Assembly (NCBI GenBank): GCA_002469605.1
Contig: DKMV01000320.1
Location: 1-6,401 of the forward strand
Direction: 5' to 3'
DNA: 6,401 nucleotides
DNA from: Leclercia sp. UBA7405
GTDB lineage: Bacteria > Pseudomonadota > Gammaproteobacteria > Enterobacterales > Enterobacteriaceae
A model generated the notes under the pieces. The model was not told the origin of the DNA, did no database searches, and worked only from the letters and a program-made list of their open reading frames with translations. A program made the translations under genes and the position numbers. This document shows, piece after piece, positions 1 through 6,401 of this stretch. Positions within the stretch are counted from its first letter, which is position 1, and each line of letters begins with the position of its first letter.

Positions 1-1349
1 AAGTTATCCCCGCCGAGAATATCCAGCACGGTGGCGCCGTTATCCATGGTGTTGCGCTTGACGGCGTTGATCTCCTGCTGCGGATTGTCGCCGCGAAGGA
101 TAAAGAACAGATTGCTGCGATCCTGCTTGTTCAGCTCGTCCCAGGCGGTGTTTTTCATCGCCAGATGGTCTGAAGAGACCACGATGACCGTATTTTTAAA
201 CCAGGGCGAGGCTTTGATTTTTTCGATAAGAGCCGCAATGTGCTCCTGGCTACAGCCTACCGCGCTGAACGACTGATTGGGCTGGCCGTTAATGGCATAG
301 CTTTTACGCTGGCAGGTGCGGGAGATAAAACCGTCCGGATGGTGGGTGTCGACGGTCAGGGCGAACAGCGAGAAGCGTTTGCCGGAGCGGGAGAGTTCCT
401 CGAACTTTTTCCAGGTTTCATCCAGCACCGTGTCGTCGTAGAAGCCCCAGTCGTTGCGGTAGGCGGGATCGGCGACGGTGGTTTTCAGCTCTTCGGCGCC
501 ATACAGATGATCGAAACCGTGGGATTTCAGGAACACATCCTTCCCGGCAAAGCGCAGGTTGGCGCCCTGCACAAAATAGTTCTCATAGCCGGAGTTTTTC
601 AGGATATCCCCGAGGCAGATATTCTGTGGGAAGAAGCTGGAGACCGACGCCGAGGCGTTGCCTTCAAAGGGGGCAAACAGCGGAATTCCGCACTGGGAAG
701 CCACCATACCGGCAATGGTGTAGTCGGTGCCCGGCAGCTGGGCGGTGTGGCTAAAATCGATGCCTTCGTTTTTAATCGCCCCTAATTCCGGCGCCAGATC
801 CGGGAAGGCGTCGGTATTAAAGTAGGTGCGTTCCAGGCTCTCGCCATAGATATAGACGAGGTTCAGTTTAGGATCGGAGATGGATTTGGCCGGCTCTTTG
901 TAATACGCGGCAAAATCCGGGTCGCCGTCGCGGGACTGGGATTTTACCAGCTCGGTGATCTGGTGAAACGCCGGGCTGGCATCTACCGAGGCCAGTGCCA
1001 GCACCAGTGCCGCCAGGCTATAGCCCAGATGGTGAGGATGGTGACGGCGGCGGCGCAGGATCCAGCCCAGCAGGCCAAAAACCACCACTAGCGCAACCAC
1101 GATGCCCAGACCAGGAAGTATGTACTTACTAACCCCAGCGCCGGTAAGACTGTTAGTGAGCGTGTAGAGAACGGCATCGTTAATACCGTCGCCGGTAAAG
1201 TAATCGCTGGCGTAAAGGGTAATGTTTAAAACGACAAAAAGCCCCAGCACCAGAAGCGTGGCGACAAACCACCAGGTGTTGCGACCCGCTTTCCAGGCAT
1301 AGATGCCTACAGAGGCGAGAAACAGGGCAATAGAAATAAACTCTGACAA
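1..1349 (-). CDS. opgB: OpgB/MdoB, membrane phosphoglycerol transferase I (C-terminus outside window)
   Basis: Transfers phosphoglycerol from phosphatidylglycerol to osmoregulated periplasmic glucans at the outer face of the inner membrane. The 449 codons present read without a stop and closely match E. coli OpgB (763 aa as I recall), so about 314 residues are missing. About four hydrophobic segments lie near residues 3-18, 27-47, 76-97 and 109-122, followed by a periplasmic sulfatase-like (alkaline phosphatase/LtaS superfamily) domain. Expected active-site residues are visible: Glu170 in YIYGESLER, Thr211 in [10 protein letters not shown] as the likely nucleophile by analogy with LtaS, and Asp394-His395 in SSDHLAM. 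I start the gene at a TTG (1347-1349) because the protein then begins [10 protein letters not shown], like E. coli MSELLSFALF, and GAGGA sits 7 bases upstream. Identification is firm; catalytic roles are inferred from the family. Confidence 0.96.
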   Translation of the reverse strand, partial: MSEFISIALFLASVGIYAWKAGRNTWWFVATLLVLGLFVVLNITLYASDYFTGDGINDAVLYTLTNSLTGAGVSKYILPGLGIVVALVVVFGLLGWILRRRRHHPHHLGYSLAALVLALASVDASPAFHQITELVKSQSRDGDPDFAAYYKEPAKSISDPKLNLVYIYGESLERTYFNTDAFPDLAPELGAIKNEGIDFSHTAQLPGTDYTIAGMVASQCGIPLFAPFEGNASASVSSFFPQNICLGDILKNSGYENYFVQGANLRFAGKDVFLKSHGFDHLYGAEELKTTVADPAYRNDWGFYDDTVLDETWKKFEELSRSGKRFSLFALTVDTHHPDGFISRTCQRKSYAINGQPNQSFSAVGCSQEHIAALIEKIKASPWFKNTVIVVSSDHLAMKNTAWDELNKQDRSNLFFILRGDNPQQEINAVKRNTMDNGATVLDILGGDN

Positions 1350-1405
1350 CAGCTTATCCTCAACAAGTGCAGTCGCCGGTTAGCTGACTAACTGTTTATT
1401 TTTTG

Positions 1406-1430
1406 GGTAACGTAATGTAATTGCGTTGCC
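1406..1430. repeat. 25-bp imperfect palindrome in the opgB leader
   Basis: Arms GGTAACG and CGTTGCC plus inner TAA/TTG-side matches make a 25-bp imperfect inverted repeat: 9 of 12 arm positions pair, and two of the three exceptions would be G-U wobbles in plus-strand RNA. It lies just downstream of the candidate opgB promoter, where an operator or a leader RNA structure could act. No regulator site is recognised in it. Confidence 0.35.
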
Positions 1431-1441
1431 ATTTAGCTGCA

Positions 1442-1470
1442 ATTCTAGTGTCACGAAAATGTGCTGTTGT
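1442..1470 (-). promoter_or_regulatory. Candidate opgB promoter
   Basis: On the minus strand, a -10 TAGAAT (5 of 6 to the sigma70 consensus, 1442-1447) lies 17 bases downstream of a poor -35 ACAACA (3 of 6, 1465-1470). Transcription would start near 1435, giving a leader of about 85 bases. This is the best match I found between yjjA and opgB, but the weak -35 means it would probably need an activator or be a low-level promoter. Read-through from yjjA is the alternative. Confidence 0.3.
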
Positions 1471-1550
1471 TAGGATTTGGTTTAGAAATTGCAAACTTTG
1501 ACGGCCATCGCTTCCCGCGATACGGGGGCTTAGCGGTCTTTGGGGAGGAG

Positions 1551-1600
1551 AAAAACGCATTCCACGCCGCGATGGCGCTTAAAGCACTACATGCGGCGTG
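1551..1600 (-). terminator. Possible intrinsic terminator after yjjA
   Basis: Reading the minus strand after the yjjA stop, CACGCCGC (1600-1593) and GCGGCGTG (1570-1563) form a perfect 8-bp GC-rich stem. The 22-base loop itself holds a small GCTT/AAGC repeat. A run of five T (1555-1551) follows after 7 bases. The long loop and the delayed T-run make this a less than ideal terminator, but it sits where yjjA transcripts should end before the opgB promoter. Confidence 0.5.
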
Positions 1601-1623
1601 TTGTAACCGAAAGAAGGGGGCGA

Positions 1624-2103
1624 TCAGGAGATAAAATTAAGCCCTTGCTTCAACACTAAATCGCAGGCTTTGGTTTTAACCTGTTTCGCCAGCGAGGAGT
1701 TGCCGATGGCGCTCAGATCCAGCTGCTGTCCATTCTGGGCGTTAAGCAGGCCCTGAATACCGTCCATAAAATTGGTATCCGCTTTCTGCTCTTGGGTATC
1801 CAGCCCCAGCTTACCCAGCACCTGGTTTTTAATGTTCTGGGTGTCGGTCACCGACGCCAGCTTTTCCTTAGCGCAATATTCCAGAATACCGGCGGCGTTG
1901 TTCATCGTTCCGGCGCTCAGGCTCTGGTTGCTGTTACCCAGCAGGCCGGCAAGGGAGCTGGCAGACAGGCCGCCGCTCTGTGAACTGCTGTTACCGAGTT
2001 CGCTGGCGGCGCTGGAGAGAGAGTCCTGCCAGGAGGCGGCGTGGGCGGTGCCCAGCATCAGTGCAGCGCTCACGGCGGCGCTGACAAGAAAAGATATTTT
2101 CAT
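1624..2103 (-). CDS. yjjA: YjjA, exported DUF2501-family protein of unknown function
   Basis: A 159-residue protein recognised as YjjA (DUF2501) by position after dnaC and by its make-up; E. coli YjjA is of similar length (about 164 aa). Residues 1-22 form a typical Sec signal peptide: Lys2, a hydrophobic stretch, then AHA before the likely cut site, leaving a mature protein that starts ASWQDSL. The mature part is rich in Ser, Asn, Gln, Leu and Gly, has no membrane segment, and contains just two cysteines, Cys77 and Cys147, which could form a disulfide in the periplasm (inference). No catalytic motif is visible. The ribosome site is modest (GAG about 10 bases before ATG). A gap of 82 bases separates it from dnaC, with a candidate promoter inside, so it may be transcribed both with dnaTC and alone. 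Confidence 0.9.
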   Translation of the reverse strand: MKISFLVSAAVSAALMLGTAHAASWQDSLSSAASELGNSSSQSGGLSASSLAGLLGNSNQSLSAGTMNNAAGILEYCAKEKLASVTDTQNIKNQVLGKLGLDTQEQKADTNFMDGIQGLLNAQNGQQLDLSAIGNSSLAKQVKTKACDLVLKQGLNFIS

Positions 2104-2145
2104 AGAAGCTACTCAACAAGAGCCCCGGGGGGCGGAAGTGGAGCC

Positions 2146-2151
2146 AGTATA
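2146..2151 (-). promoter_or_regulatory. Candidate yjjA -10 element
   Basis: TATACT (5 of 6 to TATAAT) on the minus strand would start transcription near 2139, 36 bases before the yjjA ATG. No acceptable -35 lies at the right distance, so an activator or read-through from dnaC is equally possible. Two short CCGG-centred palindromes flank it: ACCCGGGT at 2171-2178 and CCCCGGGG at 2123-2130. Confidence 0.25.
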
Positions 2152-2185
2152 AACCTCGCCGCGGCACACTACCCGGGTAAATTTC

Positions 2186-2923
2186 CTAATACTCTTTACC
2201 GGTAACGCGGTCGCGGTAGCTGTCCCAGTTGAAGTTCACCCATAAGCTGTTGCCGAGACGCATCCTGTCCATGACGCGTTCGCCCAGCAGTCGGGTCATC
2301 TCGTCCATTTTATGGTTGGTCAGCATGCCGGTGGGGCGCTTGGAGGAGGAGCGGCGATCGACGATCTGGTTAATAATCACCTTTTCGTAGCGCGATTCCG
2401 TCTGCACGCCGATTTCATCGATCACCAGCAGGTCAACGTTGCTCAGATCGTTGAGGAGCTGCTCTTCGCTGGTTTCACGGTTGGCGAAGGTATCTTTCAT
2501 GGCGGACATAATATCGGCCACGGTGATGATAAGGACCGATTTCCCGCGCAGCAGCAGTTCGTTGCAGATGGCGGCGGCAAGATGGTTTTTACCGGTGCCG
2601 GGTTTGCCGGAGAAAATAAAGCTGGCAATGCTCTCGTCAAACGCCTCGACGTACTGGCGGGCTTTCTGCAGAGCCGTCATCTGCCCTTCGTTCTCCACCT
2701 TGTAGTTATCAAACGAGCAGTTCTGATGCAGAGGACGAATACCGGAGCGGTTAAAAGTGCGCTGCATCTTCATGGCGCGGTTTTCCCGGGCCAGCGCTTC
2801 TGAACGCAGTTTCCCCTGCTCTTTCTGCCAGGCCAGCAGTTCTTCGCCCGTGGTAAAAGTGGGTTTGACGTTGGCTGGCATCATCTTTTGCAGCCGTTTC
2901 ATTAAATCACCGACGTTTTTCAT
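2186..2923 (-). CDS. dnaC: DnaC, replicative helicase (DnaB) loader
   Basis: Binds hexameric DnaB helicase and loads it on single-stranded DNA at oriC and at restarted forks. The 245-residue length equals E. coli DnaC. The N-terminal part (about 1-75) corresponds to the DnaB-binding region; the rest is an AAA+ ATPase domain with Walker A GKPGTGKN (106-113), Walker B LLVIDE (165-170, Asp169 and Glu170), sensor 1-type TNH around Asn203, and the arginine-rich box RVMDRMR (216-222) that supplies the arginine finger in this family. I chose the ATG at 2921-2923 because the protein then starts MKNVGDLM as in E. coli; a longer in-frame reading up to 3403 only crosses dnaT out of frame. The dnaT stop and this ATG are one base apart (TGATATG), and the GAGG ribosome site lies inside dnaT, implying translational coupling. 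Confidence 0.98.
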   Translation of the reverse strand: MKNVGDLMKRLQKMMPANVKPTFTTGEELLAWQKEQGKLRSEALARENRAMKMQRTFNRSGIRPLHQNCSFDNYKVENEGQMTALQKARQYVEAFDESIASFIFSGKPGTGKNHLAAAICNELLLRGKSVLIITVADIMSAMKDTFANRETSEEQLLNDLSNVDLLVIDEIGVQTESRYEKVIINQIVDRRSSSKRPTGMLTNHKMDEMTRLLGERVMDRMRLGNSLWVNFNWDSYRDRVTGKEY

Positions 2924-2924
2924 A

Positions 2925-3464
2925 TCAGCCTCTGAATCCTGGTGGGATCTGATTATCCGGTTCGGAAATGGTATTGATATCGCGTTTAGCCAGCCCGCCG
3001 CTGCTGGCGCGGTTGATTTGCACGCTGCGCGCCAGCTTCTGCTGCCACTGAATATGGTGAAAAACTTTGCCTTCCGCCTGCCAGTAAGCGGTGAAGGCCG
3101 CCAGCTCTTCCGGGGTGACCGGCTGGGTGAGGGCAATGCCCCACAAGGCGGCCTGACGCTGGAAGTCGGGATCCGGCTGCCAGCCCGGGTACATGGCGAA
3201 TTTACCCATCGGCACGGCGACGGGGGCGCTTGCGGGATCGTCAAAAAATTGCGTATCCAGAGCGACATCGCTGGCCGGGCGGGCGAGCCGCGCTTCGGTT
3301 TCCAGCAGCTGCGCCAGACGCTCCGGCGTGATGGCGTAAAAGGCCGGTGCGTTATCAACAAGTACCGCAATGGCGCCGCCTTCGGCATTCGCCAGTACGC
3401 CACGGGGATCGCGCATTAAGGCATCAAGGCCAGCGACACGGGATGTCAGGATTCTGGAGGACAT
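2925..3464 (-). CDS. dnaT: DnaT, primosomal protein i
   Basis: Takes part in PriA/PriB-dependent replication restart, joining the PriA-PriB-DNA complex and helping hand DnaB-DnaC to the fork. At 179 residues it matches E. coli DnaT in length and along the whole chain, from MSSRILT to the C-terminal [13 protein letters not shown]. By knowledge of the E. coli protein, the N-terminal half mediates oligomerisation and the C-terminal part (about 84 onward) binds single-stranded DNA; the conserved aromatic and basic stretch [20 protein letters not shown] (127-146) lies there. The start ATG at 3462-3464 has GAGAA about 7 bases upstream. It is the first gene of the dnaT-dnaC operon. Unlike in E. coli, its upstream neighbour is ohr rather than yjjB, so the promoter must lie in the 116-base gap upstream or be shared with ohr. 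Confidence 0.97.
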   Translation of the reverse strand: MSSRILTSRVAGLDALMRDPRGVLANAEGGAIAVLVDNAPAFYAITPERLAQLLETEARLARPASDVALDTQFFDDPASAPVAVPMGKFAMYPGWQPDPDFQRQAALWGIALTQPVTPEELAAFTAYWQAEGKVFHHIQWQQKLARSVQINRASSGGLAKRDINTISEPDNQIPPGFRG

Positions 3465-3506
3465 AGCACTTTCTCAACTGGATTACTGCGGGCGTGATTT
3501 CAGCAC

Positions 3507-3535
3507 ATAGTAGCACAGAGAGAAGGGGGGATGAA
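3507..3535 (-). promoter_or_regulatory. dnaT: Candidate dnaTC promoter
   Basis: Minus-strand TACTAT (4 of 6, 3507-3512) is 17 bases downstream of TTCATC (3 of 6, 3530-3535). The start point would be near 3500 and the leader about 36 bases. A six-base direct repeat, TGTGCT, flanks and overlaps the -10 with a 10-bp period (3502-3507 and 3512-3517). It is a weak match, chosen because some promoter is expected between the ohr stem-loop and dnaT. Confidence 0.35.
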
Positions 3536-3543
3536 TGTGCGGA

Positions 3544-3575
3544 CGGCGGCCCAATTCTTACGAAAAGGGCCGCCG
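3544..3575 (-). terminator. Strong stem-loop downstream of ohr
   Basis: Nine perfectly paired bases, CGGCGGCCC (3544-3552) with GGGCCGCCG (3567-3575), enclose a 14-base loop that has a TTC/GAA pairing of its own. It starts 5 bases past the ohr stop codon. No T-run follows on either strand, so it is not a textbook intrinsic terminator. It may instead attenuate read-through into dnaT or protect the ohr mRNA 3' end. Confidence 0.5.
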
Positions 3576-3580
3576 GGAGA

Positions 3581-4009
3581 TTACGCGATGATGTTCAGGG
3601 TCACATCGATATTGCCGCGGGTCGCGTTGGAGTATGGGCAGACGATATGCGCCGCATCCACCAGTTTTTTCGCTTCAGCCTGGTCCATGCCCGGCAGGTG
3701 AATATTCAGCTTCGCTTCGATACCAAAACCGGTTGGCAGCGGACCGATACCGACTTCGCCTTCGATAAAGGCATCTTTCGGCATGTTGATTTTGTCACGG
3801 GCGGAGACAAACTTCATGGCGCCGAGGAAGCAGGCGGAATACCCTGCTGCGAACAGCTGCTCCGGGTTGGTGACTTCGCCGCCCGCGCCGCCCATCTCTT
3901 TCGGCACGCCCAGTTTCACATCCAGAACGCCGTCGGAAGAGGTTGCGCGGCCGTCACGGCCTCCGGTGGCTTTTGCTTTGGCGGTGTAGACAACTTTTTC
4001 TAAAGACAT
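3581..4009 (-). CDS. ohr: Ohr, organic hydroperoxide reductase (OsmC/Ohr family)
   Basis: A thiol peroxidase that reduces organic and fatty-acid hydroperoxides to alcohols; in the family it is re-reduced by lipoyl-bearing enzymes. The 142-residue chain is the normal Ohr length. The two catalytic cysteines are Cys60 (in YSACFLGA) and Cys124 (in [13 protein letters not shown]). The Arg and Glu that activate the peroxidatic Cys in characterised Ohr proteins (Arg19 and Glu51 in Xylella, from memory) fall here at Arg18 and Glu50 ([10 protein letters not shown]), the same one-residue shift as the cysteines (61 and 125 there). This spacing, and the ohrR neighbour, favour Ohr over OsmC. The ATG is preceded by AAGGA with 7 bases between. 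ohrR lies 83 bases upstream on the same strand, with an 18-bp palindrome between them. Control by organic peroxides through OhrR is inferred. Confidence 0.96.
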   Translation of the reverse strand: MSLEKVVYTAKAKATGGRDGRATSSDGVLDVKLGVPKEMGGAGGEVTNPEQLFAAGYSACFLGAMKFVSARDKINMPKDAFIEGEVGIGPLPTGFGIEAKLNIHLPGMDQAEAKKLVDAAHIVCPYSNATRGNIDVTLNIIA

Positions 4010-4043
4010 GGCAGGTTCCTTATCTTACAGTTATGCATGCTAT

Positions 4044-4061
4044 TAAATAGCGCGCGATTTA
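4044..4061. promoter_or_regulatory. Putative OhrR operator upstream of ohr
   Basis: TAAATAGCGCGCGATTTA is an 18-bp palindrome with 8 of 9 base pairs symmetrical. It lies 35 bases before the ohr ATG. A 16-of-18 copy in the same orientation lies in the ohrR promoter (4557-4574). A site of this size and symmetry, shared by a repressor gene and its target, is what a dimeric MarR-family protein would bind. The GC core differs from the AT-rich Bacillus OhrR box as I remember it, so the assignment rests on position and repetition. Confidence 0.65.
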
Positions 4062-4075
4062 GTTAGGTATGGCAA
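4044..4075 (-). promoter_or_regulatory. ohr: Candidate ohr promoter
   Basis: A good -35, TTGCCA (5 of 6, 4070-4075), faces possible -10 hexamers TATTTA (4044-4049, spacer 20) or GCTATT (4046-4051, spacer 18), neither ideal. The putative OhrR operator covers the spacer and the -10, so binding there would block RNA polymerase. The leader would be about 28 bases and includes the AAGGA ribosome site. Confidence 0.35.
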
Positions 4076-4092
4076 ACATCTAAACTATAGCT

Positions 4093-4545
4093 TTACGCCC
4101 GGTGAAGCTGTTGACGTAATTGTTCCAGCTGCTGCTTCAGGGTCGCCATGGTATCGGCATCGCACTGGGCGGCACAGCCGACGGCGTCCGGAATACCCTG
4201 CGCCTGCTGTTGCAGCGCGCGGCCGGCTTCCGACAGGGTCACGGCCACCTGACGTTCATCCTGGCGCGAGCGCTGGCGGACAATCAGCTCCGCGCTCTCA
4301 AGACGCTTCAGCAGCGGCGTTAAGGTGGCGGAGTCCAGGAACAGTCGCTCACCGATCTCTGACACCGTTAAATCATCCTGCTCCCACAGCACCAGCATCA
4401 CCAGATATTGCGGATAGGTGAGGTTCAGCGGAGCCAGCAGCTGCCGGTAGAGTTTATTCAGCGCCAGGTTCGCCGAGTAGAGGGCGAAACAGAGCTGATT
4501 ATCCAGCAGTAGCGCGGCGGTGTTAGAAGTCGGTGTCGTTTTCAT
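4093..4545 (-). CDS. ohrR: OhrR, organic-peroxide-sensing MarR-family repressor
   Basis: Represses ohr until its reactive cysteine is oxidised by organic hydroperoxides. From the ATG at 4543-4545 it is 150 residues, the usual OhrR length. Cys19 sits in [11 protein letters not shown], the OhrR signature; Tyr33 and Tyr44 (TYPQY) match the two tyrosines that bond to this cysteine in known OhrR proteins. Cys124 lies exactly 105 residues after Cys19, the spacing of the Cys22-Cys127 disulfide in Xanthomonas OhrR as I recall it, so it is probably a two-cysteine sensor. A further Cys128 is unusual. The winged-helix DNA-binding part spans about 58-105, with the wing at [13 protein letters not shown] 12 codons upstream (4581) is in frame but overlaps the promoter and has no ribosome site. 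The chosen ATG also lacks a Shine-Dalgarno sequence. Confidence 0.94.
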   Translation of the reverse strand: MKTTPTSNTAALLLDNQLCFALYSANLALNKLYRQLLAPLNLTYPQYLVMLVLWEQDDLTVSEIGERLFLDSATLTPLLKRLESAELIVRQRSRQDERQVAVTLSEAGRALQQQAQGIPDAVGCAAQCDADTMATLKQQLEQLRQQLHRA

Positions 4546-4552
4546 GTTTTTA

Positions 4553-4581
4553 AATATAGATAGCGCACGATTTAATTGCAA
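4553..4581 (-). promoter_or_regulatory. ohrR: ohrR promoter
   Basis: On the minus strand TTGCAA (4 of 6, 4576-4581) and TATATT (5 of 6, 4553-4558) are separated by exactly 17 bases, the best sigma70-like promoter in the window. The second putative OhrR operator fills the spacer and overlaps the -10 by two bases. Seven bases past the -10 is 4546, next to the first base of the ohrR ATG (4545), so transcripts would have little or no leader. Confidence 0.65.
4557..4574. promoter_or_regulatory. Putative OhrR operator in the ohrR promoter
   Basis: TAGATAGCGCACGATTTA matches the site upstream of ohr at 16 of 18 positions, in the same orientation. Its own symmetry is weaker (6 of 9 pairs), which suggests weaker binding and looser autorepression than of ohr (inference). 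The flanking bases extend the similarity (ATTTARTT on the high-coordinate side). Confidence 0.6.
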
Positions 4582-4587
4582 GCGATT

Positions 4588-5229
4588 TTACGGGCAGGTA
4601 TACCGCAGCGCCACCTGAACGGCCATTTTCCGGTAGTGCTGGCGCTGGGCCTGCTCGTCGGCCCCCTCTTCAAACAGCAGGGTGAAGGTGTAGCTGTTCG
4701 CCACATAGTGAAAGCTAAAGCTGCTGATAAGACGATGCAGATCGCGGGCATCCACGCTCTGGTTAAACAGCTGCTTCGCCTTGCCGCGGCACAGGATCGC
4801 CTCCAGCAGTTCCAACGCGCTGCGGTTCACCTGGCGCAGATAGCTCGACTGCTGCATAAAGCGCCCGCGCTGCATGTTCTCCATACAGATAATGCGAATG
4901 TAGTCCGGATGGTCGGCATGATAATCAAAGGTAGTTTCCACCAGATGGACCAGCGCCTCGACCGGGGGCATGCCTTCAAGACTGAGCTGTTTTTCGCTGG
5001 CGCGGATCTGGGTATAGACATACTCCAGCACCAGCAGGTAGAGGTTTTCTTTATTTTTGAAGTGATAGACCACCATACGCTTGGTGGTACCTGCCTTCTC
5101 GGCAATCTGCTCCATGCGCGCGCCGTTCAGCCCGTATTCGGCGAACAGCGCAATGGCGCTGAGAAATATTTTATCCTTCAGGCTGGATTCGTCTGTGAGT
5201 TCGCCGGGTTCGCTGTCGGGGGATGCCAC
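4588..5229 (-). CDS. TetR/AcrR-family transcriptional regulator
   Basis: A 213-residue dimeric repressor type. The N-terminal three-helix DNA-binding domain spans about residues 17-63; helix-turn-helix residues lie at 38-57 (RMEQIAEKAGTTKRMVVYHF) and end in the family hallmark YHFKNKENLY. The C-terminal ligand-binding part contains HPDYIRIICMENMQRG (107-122), which resembles RutR/NicS-like regulators, suggesting a small ligand, but the ligand cannot be read from sequence. The start is GTG (5227-5229) because AAGGA lies 6 bases upstream and the first in-frame ATG is at codon 39, inside the helix-turn-helix. It lies 66 bases after yjjB and 42 bases before ohrR. Its own candidate promoter and palindrome suggest autoregulation. 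I know of no E. coli gene at this position, and do not assign a symbol. Targets could be itself, yjjPB or ohr genes. Confidence 0.92.
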   Translation of the reverse strand: MASPDSEPGELTDESSLKDKIFLSAIALFAEYGLNGARMEQIAEKAGTTKRMVVYHFKNKENLYLLVLEYVYTQIRASEKQLSLEGMPPVEALVHLVETTFDYHADHPDYIRIICMENMQRGRFMQQSSYLRQVNRSALELLEAILCRGKAKQLFNQSVDARDLHRLISSFSFHYVANSYTFTLLFEEGADEQAQRQHYRKMAVQVALRYTCP

Positions 5230-5239
5230 ATCGGTTCCT

Positions 5240-5259
5240 TAATTCGCCACGTAGAATTA
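5240..5259. promoter_or_regulatory. Putative operator of the TetR-family regulator
   Basis: TAATTC (5240-5245) and GAATTA (5254-5259) form a perfect 6-bp inverted repeat with an 8-base centre. It ends 11 bases before the tetR GTG and would cover the predicted transcription start. Its size and position fit an autorepression site for a TetR dimer (inference). Confidence 0.45.
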
Positions 5260-5263
5260 GGCG

Positions 5264-5292
5264 ATTATCGCCATGGCCGGCAGAGAACACAA
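5264..5292 (-). promoter_or_regulatory. Candidate tetR promoter
   Basis: GATAAT (5 of 6, 5264-5269) lies 17 bases downstream of TTGTGT (3 of 6, 5287-5292) on the minus strand; the start would be near 5257. The -10 is embedded in a 13-bp perfect palindrome, GGCGATTATCGCC (5260-5272), which could be a second regulator site or a small hairpin in yjjB read-through transcripts. Confidence 0.4.
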
Positions 5293-5295
5293 ATT

Positions 5296-6401
<1,106 letters not shown>

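Noticed and set aside
240..785. A 181-codon plus-strand open frame
   Set aside because: It is antisense to intact, strongly conserved opgB coding sequence.
1379..1404. A plus-strand hairpin (GTTAG/CTAAC) followed by a T-rich run, resembling a terminator
   Set aside because: The stem is only five AT-rich pairs and no plus-strand gene precedes it; on the minus strand it is at most a weak hairpin in the opgB leader.
2186..3403. A 405-residue reading of dnaC with a 160-residue N-terminal extension
   Set aside because: The extension only reads dnaT in a different frame; it is not DnaC-like, and family length and the ribosome site support the start at 2923.
3494..4003. A 169-codon plus-strand open frame
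   Set aside because: It is antisense to ohr, whose catalytic residues are all present on the other strand.
4546..4581. A TTG start adding 12 residues to OhrR
   Set aside because: The added stretch is the ohrR promoter itself, has no ribosome site, and is not part of the usual OhrR length.

Overview
The window looks like chromosome from an enterobacterium (Enterobacteriaceae or a close relative), with moderately high GC. The best evidence is gene order. Read on the minus strand it runs yjjP, yjjB, [tetR, ohrR, ohr], dnaT, dnaC, yjjA, opgB. Without the bracketed genes this is the Escherichia coli order around dnaTC and mdoB/opgB, and the proteins are very close to their E. coli counterparts as I remember them. 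I cannot name the genus from sequence alone. Every gene I accept is on the minus strand, so transcription runs from the high-coordinate end to the low-coordinate end.

Region by region: (1) 1-1349 holds the first 449 codons of opgB, the membrane phosphoglycerol transferase that decorates osmoregulated periplasmic glucans; its C-terminus lies outside the window. (2) 1350-1623 is the opgB leader, with a weak promoter, a 25-bp imperfect palindrome and a possible yjjA terminator. (3) 1624-2103 is yjjA, a small exported protein of unknown function. (4) 2186-3464 is the dnaT-dnaC replication-restart and helicase-loading operon, with one base between the two reading frames. (5) 3581-5229 is a three-gene block absent from this place in E. 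coli: ohr (organic hydroperoxide reductase), ohrR (its cysteine-based MarR-type repressor) and a TetR-family regulator. (6) 5296-6401 is yjjB and a 5'-truncated yjjP, the two halves of a split ThrE-type inner-membrane exporter; the frames overlap by 10 bp.

The most informative part is the ohr/ohrR regulatory DNA. An 18-bp, nearly perfect palindrome lies just upstream of ohr, and a copy matching 16 of 18 bases lies between the -35 and -10 elements of a good ohrR promoter. That is the arrangement expected for an OhrR operator controlling both genes. The ohrR promoter would start transcription almost at the ohrR ATG, so the ohrR mRNA may be leaderless, which is uncommon in enterobacteria. The tetR gene has its own candidate promoter with a 20-bp inverted repeat at the expected transcription start, suggesting autoregulation; its ligand and wider targets are unknown.

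I saw no RNA genes, insertion sequences, CRISPR array or phage genes, and no wholly new gene system. The items worth following up are the regulatory architecture and the insertion point of the ohr block.
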